Program-made: the position numbers and the translations under genes
Shown here: positions 37,211 to 45,533 of the stretch, piece after piece
Layout: every line of letters starts with the position of its first letter
How positions within the stretch are numbered: position 1 is the stretch's first letter
The notes under the pieces: model-generated
Told to the model about the DNA's origin: nothing
Databases searched by the model: none
The model's input: only the letters and a program-made list of their open reading frames with translations
Assembly: GCF_011045195.1 (NCBI RefSeq)
Contig: NZ_CP049199.1
Location: 310,001-374,000 of the forward strand
From: Caulobacter soli
GTDB taxonomy: Bacteria; Pseudomonadota; Alphaproteobacteria; Caulobacterales; Caulobacteraceae
Direction of reading: 5' to 3'
Length of the DNA: 64,000 nucleotides

Positions 37211-39118
37211 TCAGAACTCTTCCCAGCTGTCCGTGGCGATCGCGGCGTTGCCGTTGAAGGCGGCCGCGACTTTGGTCTGGGCGGCGCGGGCCGGGCTGGC
37301 GACGGGGCGCGAGGCCGGAGCGGCGGCGGCAGGGCGGCCGGCGCCGCCGCCGACCTTGAAGCGTCCGACCAGCACGGCCAGCTCGCCGGCCTCGCCCTTC
37401 AGCGAGTGGGTGGCGGCCGTGGCCTGCTCGACCATGGCGGCGTTCTGCTGAACCACCTGGTCCATCTGGTTCACGGCGACATTGACCTGGTGCAGGCCGG
37501 TCGACTGTTCCTGGGCCGAGGCGGCGATTTCCTTGACCAGGCTGTCGATCGACGCGACCTGGTCGACGATGGCTTGCAGGGCTTGCCCGGTCTGGCCCAC
37601 CAGGCTGACGCCGCTGCCGACCTGCTGGGTCGAGGTCGAGATCAGGGTCTTGATCTCCTTGGCCGCGTCGGCCGAGCGCTGGGCCAGGGCCCGGACTTCC
37701 TGGGCGACGACCGCGAAGCCGCGACCCGCGTCACCCGCGCGCGCGGCCTCGACGCCGGCGTTCAGGGCCAGAAGGTTGGTCTGGAAGGCGATCTCGTCGA
37801 TCACCCCGATGATCTGGCTGACCTGGCTGGACGAGGTCTCGATCTCGGTCATGGCGCTGACCGCCTGGGCGACGATATGGCCGGATTTCTCGGCCCCGCT
37901 GCGGGCGTTGGCGACCAGGCCGGAAACCTCGTTGGCGCCGGCGGCGGTCTTGCGGACCGTGGCGGTGATCTCGTCCAGGGCGGCGGCGGTCTCCTCCAGC
38001 GAGGCGGCCTGCTGCTCGGTGCGGCGCGACAGGTCGTCAGACGCCGAGGCGATCTCGTCCGAGCCGGAGCGGATGCCGCCGGTGGCGTTGTTGATGCCGC
38101 GCATGGCGTCCTGCAGACGGTCGGCGGCGGTGTTGAAATCGGTCTTCAGTTGCTGGGTCTTGGCGACGAAGTCGATGGTGATGCGATGGGTCAGGTCGCC
38201 GTTGGCCAAGTGGTCCAGGGCCTGGGCCAGCGCCTGGATGGCGACGGCGTCGGTCTTGGCCTCGGCGGCCTTCTCGGCTTCGCGATCGGCGCGTTCGGCC
38301 TCGGTCATACGGCGCTGCTCGACCGTCTCGCCCTCCAGGCGCTGCTTGGCGATGGCGGCGTCCTTGAAGTTCAGCACGGCGTCGGCCATCAGGCCGACCT
38401 CGTCCTTGCGGCCGATGGCCGGCACCTCGACGCTGTTGTCGCCCGAGGCCAGGCGGCGCATGGCGGCGGTCATGCGCGACACCGAGACGCCGATGGTGGC
38501 GGTCAGCAGCCAGCCCATCAGGCCGGCGATGGCCAGGGCCGTGACGCCGCCGACCACCAGCGAGGTGATGGCCAAGTCCATGGCGGCCTTCTGTTCCTTG
38601 GCGCGAATGGCCACGCGCTCGAAGGCGGCGTTGGACAGGTCGTCCTGCAGCGTGCGCAGTTCGTCCATGCTCTTCTTGCCGATCAGGCCGGCGGCCTGCG
38701 CCTTGCCGGCGACCGGGTCCTTCATCGCCGCCAGGGTCGGTTCGGCGATATCGCGACGCCAGTCGGCCATGGCGGTCCGCATATGCTGGATGCGTTCCTT
38801 CTGGGCGGCCTGGGTGGTCTTGGCTTCGAAGGTGTCCAGCGACTTGTCGAATTGCGCGGCGTTGTCCTGATAGACGGCGGCGAAGGCCGGGTCGTCGCTG
38901 AGCACATAGCCGCGCAGGGCGTTCTGCTGCTCCAGCATCAGACCCATCATGGTTTCGCCCTGGCTGGCCAGGGTGAGACTGCGCTGGCTGGAGGTTGAAG
39001 CCTTTTCGATCGCCTGCAGGCTGGTGAACACCACGGCCGACGAAATCAAGAAGGCCAGGATCAGCGCGCCGAAGGCGAGCCCAAGCTTGGTCGAAATTTT
39101 CAGGTCTTGAAATCGCAT
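37211..39118 (-). CDS. methyl-accepting chemotaxis protein (receptor 1)
   Basis: 635-residue transmembrane chemoreceptor. TM1 (about 10-32) is followed by a four-helix-bundle type periplasmic sensor (about 35-185), TM2 (about 190-212), HAMP ([21 protein letters not shown]) and a second HAMP-like unit ([17 protein letters not shown]). The signalling hairpin has its tip at [23 protein letters not shown] (key residues E-AFQTN-LALNA--EAARAG). The C-terminal SWEEF resembles the pentapeptide that tethers CheR/CheB in E. coli receptors. Ligand unknown. Close paralogue of the receptor at 50217, in opposite orientation. Confidence 0.95.
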   Translation of the reverse strand: MRFQDLKISTKLGLAFGALILAFLISSAVVFTSLQAIEKASTSSQRSLTLASQGETMMGLMLEQQNALRGYVLSDDPAFAAVYQDNAAQFDKSLDTFEAKTTQAAQKERIQHMRTAMADWRRDIAEPTLAAMKDPVAGKAQAAGLIGKKSMDELRTLQDDLSNAAFERVAIRAKEQKAAMDLAITSLVVGGVTALAIAGLMGWLLTATIGVSVSRMTAAMRRLASGDNSVEVPAIGRKDEVGLMADAVLNFKDAAIAKQRLEGETVEQRRMTEAERADREAEKAAEAKTDAVAIQALAQALDHLANGDLTHRITIDFVAKTQQLKTDFNTAADRLQDAMRGINNATGGIRSGSDEIASASDDLSRRTEQQAASLEETAAALDEITATVRKTAAGANEVSGLVANARSGAEKSGHIVAQAVSAMTEIETSSSQVSQIIGVIDEIAFQTNLLALNAGVEAARAGDAGRGFAVVAQEVRALAQRSADAAKEIKTLISTSTQQVGSGVSLVGQTGQALQAIVDQVASIDSLVKEIAASAQEQSTGLHQVNVAVNQMDQVVQQNAAMVEQATAATHSLKGEAGELAVLVGRFKVGGGAGRPAAAAPASRPVASPARAAQTKVAAAFNGNAAIATDSWEEF

Positions 39119-39219
39119 CGCCGCCCTGCCCGCAAACTGTTCCAGTTCACGGGCAGGATTTCGGTGACAACGATTAAGGCTACGTTGCGTAAACCTTCAA
39201 TATCGCTGTTATTTCAAGG

Positions 39220-40272
39220 CTATAGGTGCGACAAAACGGCGTCGCCCATCTTAACTGTTCCTAAATCACCGCCCAGGTCGCGGGTGCGGGCGCCGGCGTC
39301 GAGGGCCGCCTTGACCGCCGCCAGCAGGGTGTCGGCGGCGTCGGCGCGGTTCAGCGACCAGCGCAGGGCCATCTCGAACGACAGGATGGCGGCCAGCGGA
39401 TTGGCCACGCCCTGGCCGGCGATGTCGGGGGCCGAGCCGTGGATGGGCTCGTAGAGGCCCGGCTTGCCCGCCGCGCCCAGGGCCGCCGACGGCAGCATGC
39501 CCAGCGAGCCGGTCAGCATGGCGGCGGCGTCGGACAGGATGTCGCCGAACAGGTTGTCGGTGACGATGACGTCGAACTGCTTGGGCGCGCGGACCAGCTG
39601 CATGGCGCAGTTGTCGGCCAGGATGTGCTCCAGCTGGACATCGGCGTAGTCGCGGGCGTGCAGGTCGGTGACCACCTGCTTCCACAGCAGGCCGCTTTCC
39701 ATGACGTTGGACTTCTCGGCCGAGGCCACGCGGTTGCCGCGGCCGCGCGCCAGCTCGAAGGCCACCCGCGACACGCGCTCGATCTCGGCGGTGGTGTAGA
39801 CCTGGGTGTCGACGCCGCGCTTCTGGCCGTTACCGAGGTCCTCGATGCCGCGTGGCTGGCCGAAATAGACGCCGCCCGTCAGTTCACGGACGAACATGAT
39901 GTCCAGACCCGAGACCAGCTCGCGCTTCAGGCTGGAAGCGTCGGCCAGGGCCTCGAAGCAATAGGCCGGGCGCAGGTTGGCGTAGACGTCCATGTCCTTG
40001 CGCAGTTGCAGCAGGCCGGCTTCCGGGCGCAGGTGGCGCGGGGCGTCCTTCCACTTGGGACCGCCGACCGCGCCCATCAGCACCGCGTCGCTGGCCAGGG
40101 CCCGATCCCGGACCTCGTCGGTCAGCGGCGTGCCATGGGCGTCGTAGCTGGCGCCGCCATAGATCGCTTCCTCGACATTCAGGTCCGGGGTGAGCGCGGC
40201 GGCCACGCGGCGAACCTGGGCGGTGACCTCGGGGCCGATCCCGTCGCCGGGCAGGAGCAGGAGCGTGGACAT
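39220..40272 (-). CDS. leuB: 3-isopropylmalate dehydrogenase
   Basis: 350 residues. Oxidative decarboxylation of 3-isopropylmalate in leucine synthesis, NAD-dependent. It opens [12 protein letters not shown] and has the substrate loop [13 protein letters not shown], the metal-binding [12 protein letters not shown] and the NAD-binding [16 protein letters not shown]. Last gene of the leuC-leuD-ABM-leuB run, 12 bases after the ABM gene. leuA is not in the window. Confidence 0.97.
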   Translation of the reverse strand: MSTLLLLPGDGIGPEVTAQVRRVAAALTPDLNVEEAIYGGASYDAHGTPLTDEVRDRALASDAVLMGAVGGPKWKDAPRHLRPEAGLLQLRKDMDVYANLRPAYCFEALADASSLKRELVSGLDIMFVRELTGGVYFGQPRGIEDLGNGQKRGVDTQVYTTAEIERVSRVAFELARGRGNRVASAEKSNVMESGLLWKQVVTDLHARDYADVQLEHILADNCAMQLVRAPKQFDVIVTDNLFGDILSDAAAMLTGSLGMLPSAALGAAGKPGLYEPIHGSAPDIAGQGVANPLAAILSFEMALRWSLNRADAADTLLAAVKAALDAGARTRDLGGDLGTVKMGDAVLSHL

Positions 40273-40284
40273 CGGGAGGCTCTC

Positions 40285-40587
40285 TTAGATGGTGCGGTAG
40301 GCGGAGACGTCGAACGACGCCATGTTGCGGTCGTGCACGCCCAGCTCGGGGAAGCAGGCGCGCCATGCGGCCATGTGCGGGCTGGCGCGATGGAAGGCCA
40401 GGGCTTCCTCGTCGACGAAGTGCTCGAACACCCGGATCAGGCCGGGATCCAGCGGGTCTTCGCTGAGCGCGTAGTCCAGGCAGCCCGGCTCGCCCCGACT
40501 GCCCTCGACCTGGGCCTTCAGGTGCGGACGCAGGTCGGCCAGGCGCTCGGGCGCGACGCGGATCGTGCCAGAGAGGATGACGGTCAT
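40285..40587 (-). CDS. ABM domain putative quinol monooxygenase in the leucine operon
   Basis: 100-residue protein with the antibiotic biosynthesis monooxygenase (ABM) ferredoxin-like fold. It has an initial strand SGTIRVAPERLADLRPHL, EPGCLDYALSEDPLDPGLIRVFEHF (key residues EPGC-DY, FE-F) and HRASPHMAAW. Such small dimeric proteins oxidise quinols or anthrones without cofactor, or degrade reactive carbonyls; the role here is unknown. Its ATG overlaps the leuD stop (TGATG) and leuB starts 12 bases downstream, so it is translated as part of the leu operon. Confidence 0.9.
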   Translation of the reverse strand: MTVILSGTIRVAPERLADLRPHLKAQVEGSRGEPGCLDYALSEDPLDPGLIRVFEHFVDEEALAFHRASPHMAAWRACFPELGVHDRNMASFDVSAYRTI

Positions 40588-41195
40588 CAGGCTTCCAGCC
40601 AGGGCCGGTCCAGGGCGCGCTTGCTTTCGAACAGGTCGATGTCGGCGCCGTGCATCAGCGTCTCGCCGATGAAGTCCAGACCCTTGAGCATCTTGTCCTT
40701 GCGGACGGGATCGATGTCGAAATGGAAGCTCTTGCCCGAGGGCGAGATCACGGTCTGGGCTTCCAGGTCGATGCTGACCATGTGGTTGCCGCCCTTGGCC
40801 TCGTCCATCAGCTGGGCGACTTCCTCGGGCTTCAGCACCACTGGCAGCAGGCCGTTGTTGAAGCAGTTGTTGTTGAAGATGTCGGCGAAGCTGGTCGAGA
40901 TCACGCACAGGATCCCGAAATCCATCAGCGCCCACGGCGCGTGCTCGCGCGACGATCCGCAGCCGAAGTTGTCGCCGGCGATCAGCACGGACGAGCCCTT
41001 GTACTCCGGCCGGTTCAGCACGAAGTCGGCGATCTCGTTCCCGTCGCCGTCGAAGCGGAAGTCGTAGAACAGGCCCTTGGCCAGGCCCTCGCGCTCGACG
41101 GTCTTGAGGAACTGCTTGGGGATGATCTGGTCGGTGTCGATATTGGCCAGCGACAGGGGCGCGGCGCGGCCGTCGAGACGGGTGAAGGCCTGCAT
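40587..41195 (-). CDS. leuD: 3-isopropylmalate dehydratase small subunit
   Basis: 202 residues, the swivelling domain that completes the isopropylmalate isomerase with LeuC. Signatures: [16 protein letters not shown] near the N-terminus, [17 protein letters not shown] and [17 protein letters not shown]. Start and stop both overlap neighbours by one base (TGATG with leuC upstream and with the ABM gene downstream), so the operon is translationally coupled. Confidence 0.97.
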   Translation of the reverse strand: MQAFTRLDGRAAPLSLANIDTDQIIPKQFLKTVEREGLAKGLFYDFRFDGDGNEIADFVLNRPEYKGSSVLIAGDNFGCGSSREHAPWALMDFGILCVISTSFADIFNNNCFNNGLLPVVLKPEEVAQLMDEAKGGNHMVSIDLEAQTVISPSGKSFHFDIDPVRKDKMLKGLDFIGETLMHGADIDLFESKRALDRPWLEA

Positions 41196-42637
41196 CAGAC
41201 GGTCTCCTCGAGCAGGGTGCGCACGTCGACCAGGTGGCCGGCGATCGCCGCCGCCGCCGCCATGGCCGGCGAGACCAGGTGGGTGCGGCCGGCGCGGCCC
41301 TGGCGGCCTTCGAAGTTGCGGTTGCTGGTCGAGGCGCAGCGCTCCTGCGGGGCCAGCTTGTCGGGGTTCATGGCCAGGCACATCGAGCAGCCCGGCTCGC
41401 GCCAGTCGAAACCGGCGGCCTTGAAGATGGCGTCCAGGCCTTCTTCCTCGGCCTGTTCCTTCACCAGGCCCGAGCCCGGCACGACCATGGCCTTGACGTG
41501 CGGCGCCACCAGGCGGCCGTGCAGGAAGGCTTCCTGCACCACGGCGGCGGCGGCGCGCATGTCCTCGATCCGGCTGTTGGTGCACGAGCCGATGAAGACG
41601 CGGTCGATGCGGGCTTCGCTGATCGGCTGGCCGGCGGTCAGGCCCATATAGTCCAGCGCCCGGTGGGCGGCGGCGCGCTTGTCGGGCGTGGCGAAGCTTT
41701 CCGGGTCGGGCACATTGCCGGTCACCGGGATGACGTCCTCAGGGGAAGTGCCCCAGGTGACCATCGGGACCAGCTTGGACCCGTCGATCACCACGGTGCG
41801 GTCGAAATGGGCGTCCTCGTCGGTGACGAAGCCCTTCCAGTACGACAGGGCCATGTCCCAGGCCGCGCCCTTCGGCGCCGAGGGCTTGCCCAGGATGTAG
41901 GCGAAGGTCTTGTCGTCCGGCGCGACCAGGCCGGCCTTGGCGCCGCCCTCGATGGTCAGGTTGCACAGAGTCATGCGACCTTCCATCGACAGGTCGCGAA
42001 CCACCTGGCCGGCGAACTCGATGACGTAGCCGGTGCCGCCGGCCGTGCCGATCTCGCCGATCACGGCCAGGGCCACGTCCTTCGCCGTCACGCCGGGACC
42101 CAGCTGGCCGTCGACGCGGACCAGCATGTTCCTGGCCTTCTCCTGGCGCAGGGTCTGGGTGGCCAGGACGTGCTCGACTTCGGACGTGCCGATGCCGTGG
42201 GCCAGGGCCCCGAAGGCGCCGTGGGTGGAGGTGTGACTGTCGCCGCAGACGATGGTCATGCCCGGTTGGGTGCGGCCCTGCTCGGGACCGACCACGTGGA
42301 CGATCCCGTTGCGGATGTCGCCCATCGGGAAGAATTCGATGCCGTTGTCCTGGACGTTGCGGGCCAGGGTCTTGAGCTGCAGGCGCGCCTCTTCGTCGGC
42401 CACGGCGTCGACGCCCAGGGCCTGGCCCTCGGTCGGGATGTTGTGGTCGGCGACGGCGAGCGTGCGGTCGGGCCGGCGCACCTTGCGGCCGGCCGCGCGA
42501 AGCCCGGCGAAGGCCTGCGGCGTGGTCACCTCGTGGATGAGGTGCAGGTCGATATAGAGGATCGCCTCGCCATTGGTTTCGCTGACGACGTGGGCGTCCC
42601 AGATCTTGTCGTAAAGGGTCTTGCGTGCGCGGGTCAT
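41195..42637 (-). CDS. leuC: 3-isopropylmalate dehydratase large subunit
   Basis: 480 residues, the 4Fe-4S aconitase-family subunit that isomerises 2- to 3-isopropylmalate. Cluster-binding cysteines are in [11 protein letters not shown] and [32 protein letters not shown] (key residues GDSHT-THGA) is the typical substrate/cluster motif. Start at [16 protein letters not shown]; 29 codons of open frame upstream are non-conserved. First gene of the leu run. The 435-base leader upstream holds a strong hairpin. Confidence 0.97.
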   Translation of the reverse strand: MTRARKTLYDKIWDAHVVSETNGEAILYIDLHLIHEVTTPQAFAGLRAAGRKVRRPDRTLAVADHNIPTEGQALGVDAVADEEARLQLKTLARNVQDNGIEFFPMGDIRNGIVHVVGPEQGRTQPGMTIVCGDSHTSTHGAFGALAHGIGTSEVEHVLATQTLRQEKARNMLVRVDGQLGPGVTAKDVALAVIGEIGTAGGTGYVIEFAGQVVRDLSMEGRMTLCNLTIEGGAKAGLVAPDDKTFAYILGKPSAPKGAAWDMALSYWKGFVTDEDAHFDRTVVIDGSKLVPMVTWGTSPEDVIPVTGNVPDPESFATPDKRAAAHRALDYMGLTAGQPISEARIDRVFIGSCTNSRIEDMRAAAAVVQEAFLHGRLVAPHVKAMVVPGSGLVKEQAEEEGLDAIFKAAGFDWREPGCSMCLAMNPDKLAPQERCASTSNRNFEGRQGRAGRTHLVSPAMAAAAAIAGHLVDVRTLLEETV

Positions 42638-42797
42638 GATACCCGGGCATCTAGGCCTTGAGGGCGGGCGCGTAAAGCGACGAAGCGCCGAAAATTCACG
42701 TTCTCCAGCCGGTGGCGGGACCAATCCTGCCCTTTGCGGTCACGTGTGGGCGTTTTGACGCAGTTTCTTGCCCCGGGGTGGCGGTCCGGAACGCAAA

Positions 42798-42830
42798 GAG
42801 GGCGCGCCATCTGGTTTTGGGCGCGCCCTC
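42798..42830 (-). terminator. strong hairpin in the leader before leuC
   Basis: Perfect 11-bp stem GAGGGCGCGCC/GGCGCGCCCTC with an 11-base loop, followed on the minus strand by TTTGCGTT. It lies about 160 bases before leuC. It may be a terminator of a short leader RNA or an attenuator. The 435 bases between leuC and rplS hold no convincing gene; short reading frames (a 9-codon frame ending TATGA and a 30-codon frame starting there with GAAGGA upstream) precede or cross this hairpin but contain no leucine run. Confidence 0.6.
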
Positions 42831-43019
42831 ATATCGCATTTCCTTCAGTGGCCATGACGCCGTTTCTGAAGAGGGCCACTCCCTTGCAAGGGGGCGGTCT
42901 ATAAGCCCGTCGCAGAGCGGTGGGGGTGCGTTCACCAAACACCAGGTAACGGCGTTTTGTCAATATATTCGTGCGGTTGCACTGAAGCTGAGCCGTGGAA
43001 TCCCCATAGCTGACCAACG

Positions 43020-43048
43020 AAAAAGGCCCCGGCGTTTCCGCCAGGGCC
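43020..43048 (-). terminator. Rho-independent terminator after rplS
   Basis: Stem GGCCCCGGCG/CGCCAGGGCC (one mismatch) with a TTTC loop, followed on the minus strand by TTTTT. It lies 26 bases beyond the rplS stop. Confidence 0.88.
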
Positions 43049-43073
43049 CTGATCTTTTCGCGATGTCGCGAGC

Positions 43074-43463
43074 CTATTCGGCGGTCTCGGTCTTGCGGAC
43101 GTTCGAACGCTCGGCGATGCGGGCCGACTTACCGCGACGGTCGCGCAGGTAGTACAGCTTGGCGCGACGGACGACGCCGCGACGCTTGACTTCGATGCTT
43201 TCGATGCTCGGCGAGAGCAGCGGGAACAGACGTTCCACGCCTTCGCCGAACGAGATCTTGCGGACGGTGAAGCTCTCGTGGATGCCGCCGCCGGCGCGGG
43301 CGATGCAGACGCCCTCATAGGCCTGGACGCGCTCGCGCTCGCCTTCCTTGATGCGGACGTTGACGCGCAGGGTGTCGCCCGGCTCGAAATCCGGAATGGC
43401 GCGGGCCGCGAGCAGGCGCTCGGATTCTTCGCGCTCAAGTTCCTTGATGATATTAGCAGCCAT
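43074..43463 (-). CDS. rplS: 50S ribosomal protein L19
   Basis: 129 residues. L19 sits at the subunit interface. The sequence has [22 protein letters not shown] and [21 protein letters not shown] (key residues FEG/YEGVCI, TVRK), then [24 protein letters not shown], all diagnostic. Starts 3 bases after the trmD stop and is followed by a clear terminator; the two form an operon without the rpsP-rimM genes that usually precede trmD. Confidence 0.98.
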   Translation of the reverse strand: MAANIIKELEREESERLLAARAIPDFEPGDTLRVNVRIKEGERERVQAYEGVCIARAGGGIHESFTVRKISFGEGVERLFPLLSPSIESIEVKRRGVVRRAKLYYLRDRRGKSARIAERSNVRKTETAE

Positions 43464-43466
43464 AAC

Positions 43467-44204
43467 TCAATCTCCTTTGGGCTTACCCGTTTTCGGGCCG
43501 CCTTTTGCCTGTTGATTGGCGAGATGCGCTTCCCAAAGATCGGGCCGCCGCTCGCGAGTGGTCTCTTCACGCATACTGGACCGCCACTGGGCCACCTTCT
43601 TGTGGTCGCCCGACAGCAGCACCTCGGGGATATCCAGTCCTTCGAACGTCCGCGGTCGCGTGTACTGCGGATGCTCGAGGAGACCGTCCTCGAAGCTTTC
43701 TTCCTGCGTGCTCTCGAAATTGCCCAGAACCCCTGGAGCCAATCGAACGCACGCCTCGATCACGACCATTGCCGCCGCCTCGCCACCGGCAAGGACCGCG
43801 TCTCCGACCGAGACCTCCTCGAACCCCCGGGCGTCGAGCACCCGCTGGTCCACCCCCTCGAAACGGCCGCACAGGACGATGACGCCCGGAGCCTTGGCCC
43901 ATTCCTTGACGCGCGCCTGGGTCAGGGGCCGACCCCGGGCGCTCATGTACAAAAGCGGCCGCCCACCGACCTCCACGCTGTCCAGCGCGGCGGCGATGAC
44001 GTCCGCTTTGAGTACCGCTCCAACGCCGCCACCCGCGGGGGTGTCGTCGAGGAAGCCGCGCTTATCCTTGGAAAACCCCCGAATGTCCAGTGTTTCCAAT
44101 CGCCACAGGTCCTGCTCCTTCCACGACGTGCCGATCAGCGAGACGCCGAGCGGGCCGGGAAAGGCCTCGGGGAACATGGTCAGGACGGTGGCGGTGAACG
44201 GCAT
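43467..44204 (-). CDS. trmD: tRNA (guanine37-N1)-methyltransferase
   Basis: 245-residue SPOUT-class enzyme that methylates G37 next to the anticodon to prevent frameshifting. Signatures: [21 protein letters not shown] at the start (key residues TMFPE-F-GPLG-S), [40 protein letters not shown], and [17 protein letters not shown] in the trefoil-knot SAM site. Co-transcribed with rplS. Confidence 0.97.
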   Translation of the reverse strand: MPFTATVLTMFPEAFPGPLGVSLIGTSWKEQDLWRLETLDIRGFSKDKRGFLDDTPAGGGVGAVLKADVIAAALDSVEVGGRPLLYMSARGRPLTQARVKEWAKAPGVIVLCGRFEGVDQRVLDARGFEEVSVGDAVLAGGEAAAMVVIEACVRLAPGVLGNFESTQEESFEDGLLEHPQYTRPRTFEGLDIPEVLLSGDHKKVAQWRSSMREETTRERRPDLWEAHLANQQAKGGPKTGKPKGD

Positions 44205-44257
44205 GGGCGCTGCATAGCGCCCAAAACCGCGAAAAACGAGAGGCTAGGCCTCTGTGG

Positions 44258-44452
44258 CTAGGTCAGGATGGTCTTGGGCAGAGGCTTTCCGGCCTCGGCG
44301 GGCATCAGCGGCGGGGTCAGCTTGACCGGCTCGCTGGTCGGACCGGCGGCCGGCGCGACGTGATGCACGGGAGCCACCGCCAGCACGGCGGCGGTGGTCA
44401 GGGTCGCGGCGACAAGCGCGGTACCGGCACGGATTTTCTTCCATGAAACCAT
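44258..44452 (-). CDS. small secreted or anchored protein, unknown
   Basis: 64 residues. A basic start (MVSWKKIRAG) is followed by one hydrophobic segment (about 11-29) and a proline-rich polar tail (TSEPVKLTPPLMPAEAGKPLP). It looks like a signal peptide or single anchor with a short periplasmic tail. No family recognised. It lies 53 bases upstream of trmD on the same strand and might lie on the same transcript. Confidence 0.5.
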   Translation of the reverse strand: MVSWKKIRAGTALVAATLTTAAVLAVAPVHHVAPAAGPTSEPVKLTPPLMPAEAGKPLPKTILT

Positions 44453-44732
44453 GGGCCAGGGTCTTCCTGTGTTTCGGGTCGTTCAAACCAAAGCCCGGGA
44501 GAGGGGGAGGTTCCCGTTTTTGCGGCCGAGGCGAACGTCCTGCCTCTAGGCCAGGCAATTGACCTCGCCAAGGCGGCATTACGACGCGTCGGCCGCATTT
44601 CAGCGATCGCCGCTCTACGGAGCAAACCTTGCCAAAGGGTGTCAGCAGCGGGTCATCCAGGTCCGATTTCCGCGAGACGACCGGGGTCTGATTGCTCGAT
44701 AGTCCGGCCGCCAATCCTTCGGAGCCGCCGCC

Positions 44733-45533
44733 ATGACCACCCCCGCCGACCGCTTCCACGCCCTGCACGCCGGCCCCGACGTGCTGGTCATTCCCAACGC
44801 CTGGGACGCGGCCAGCGCCGCCCTGATGGAGGGCGCCGGCGCCAAGGCCGTGGCCACCTCCAGCGCCGCCGTGGCCTGGGCGCGAGGCTACGCCGACGGC
44901 GACGCGGTTCCCGTGGCGGCCGTGATCGACACCGTCGCCGGCATCGCCCGGGTCGTGTCGGTTCCCGTCACGGCCGACATCGAGGGCGGCTACACCGACG
45001 ACCTGTCGACCCTGGCCGAGACGATCAAGGCGGTGGTCGGCGCGGGCGCGGTCGGGATCAATTTCGAGGACGGTCGCCGCGATCCGACGCTTCACGCCCG
45101 CAAGATCGAGACCGCCCGCGCCGCCGCCGACCAGGCGGGCGTCAACCTTTTCATCAACGCCCGCACCGACGTCTATCTGGCCGGGCTGGCCGAGGGCGAG
45201 ACGGCCGTGGCCGAGACCCTGCGCCGCGCGGCGCTCTACGCCCAGGCCGGGGCGAGCGGGATCTTCGTGCCGCTGCCGATCGAGGAGGACCTGCTGTCGC
45301 GGCTGGCCGCCGGCGTCGCCCTGCCGCTCAACGTCATGGGCCGCCCCGGCATGCCCTCGGCCGGCCGCCTGGCGCAGCTGGGCGTGCGCCGCCTCAGCTC
45401 GGCCACAGGCCCGTTCAACGCCGCCTATGGCGCGATGCTGACGGGGACCTGGACGTTCCTGGCGGATGGCGACACCACCGGCTACGCCGCGTTCGGCAAG
45501 GACCTGCCCAACCTGAACGCCCGCTTCGGCTAG
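44733..45533 (+). CDS. isocitrate lyase/phosphoenolpyruvate mutase family protein
   Basis: 266-residue TIM barrel of the PEP mutase/isocitrate lyase superfamily. Visible: NAWDAASAALMEGAGAKAVATSS at the start (key NxWDxxSA), TADIEGGYTDD (metal-binding Asp and Glu), GINFEDGR, and FINARTDVYL. The family ranges over carboxyphosphonoenolpyruvate mutase, oxaloacetate hydrolase and 2-methylisocitrate lyase-like enzymes; the KKCGH loop of isocitrate lyase is absent, so substrate is open. Its stop overlaps the convergent gene's stop by four bases (CTAG). Confidence 0.92.
   Translation: MTTPADRFHALHAGPDVLVIPNAWDAASAALMEGAGAKAVATSSAAVAWARGYADGDAVPVAAVIDTVAGIARVVSVPVTADIEGGYTDDLSTLAETIKAVVGAGAVGINFEDGRRDPTLHARKIETARAAADQAGVNLFINARTDVYLAGLAEGETAVAETLRRAALYAQAGASGIFVPLPIEEDLLSRLAAGVALPLNVMGRPGMPSAGRLAQLGVRRLSSATGPFNAAYGAMLTGTWTFLADGDTTGYAAFGKDLPNLNARFG

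Noticed and set aside
39220..39265. CtrA-like TTAA-N7-TAAA near the end of leuB
   Set aside because: Second half-site imperfect and the position is inside the leuB 3' coding end, so there is no sensible target promoter.
42696..42938. 80-codon minus-strand frame in the leader before leuC
   Set aside because: Contains the perfect hairpin and no family likeness. Kept as leader sequence rather than a gene, although a shorter frame starting near 42838 has a fair ribosome site.
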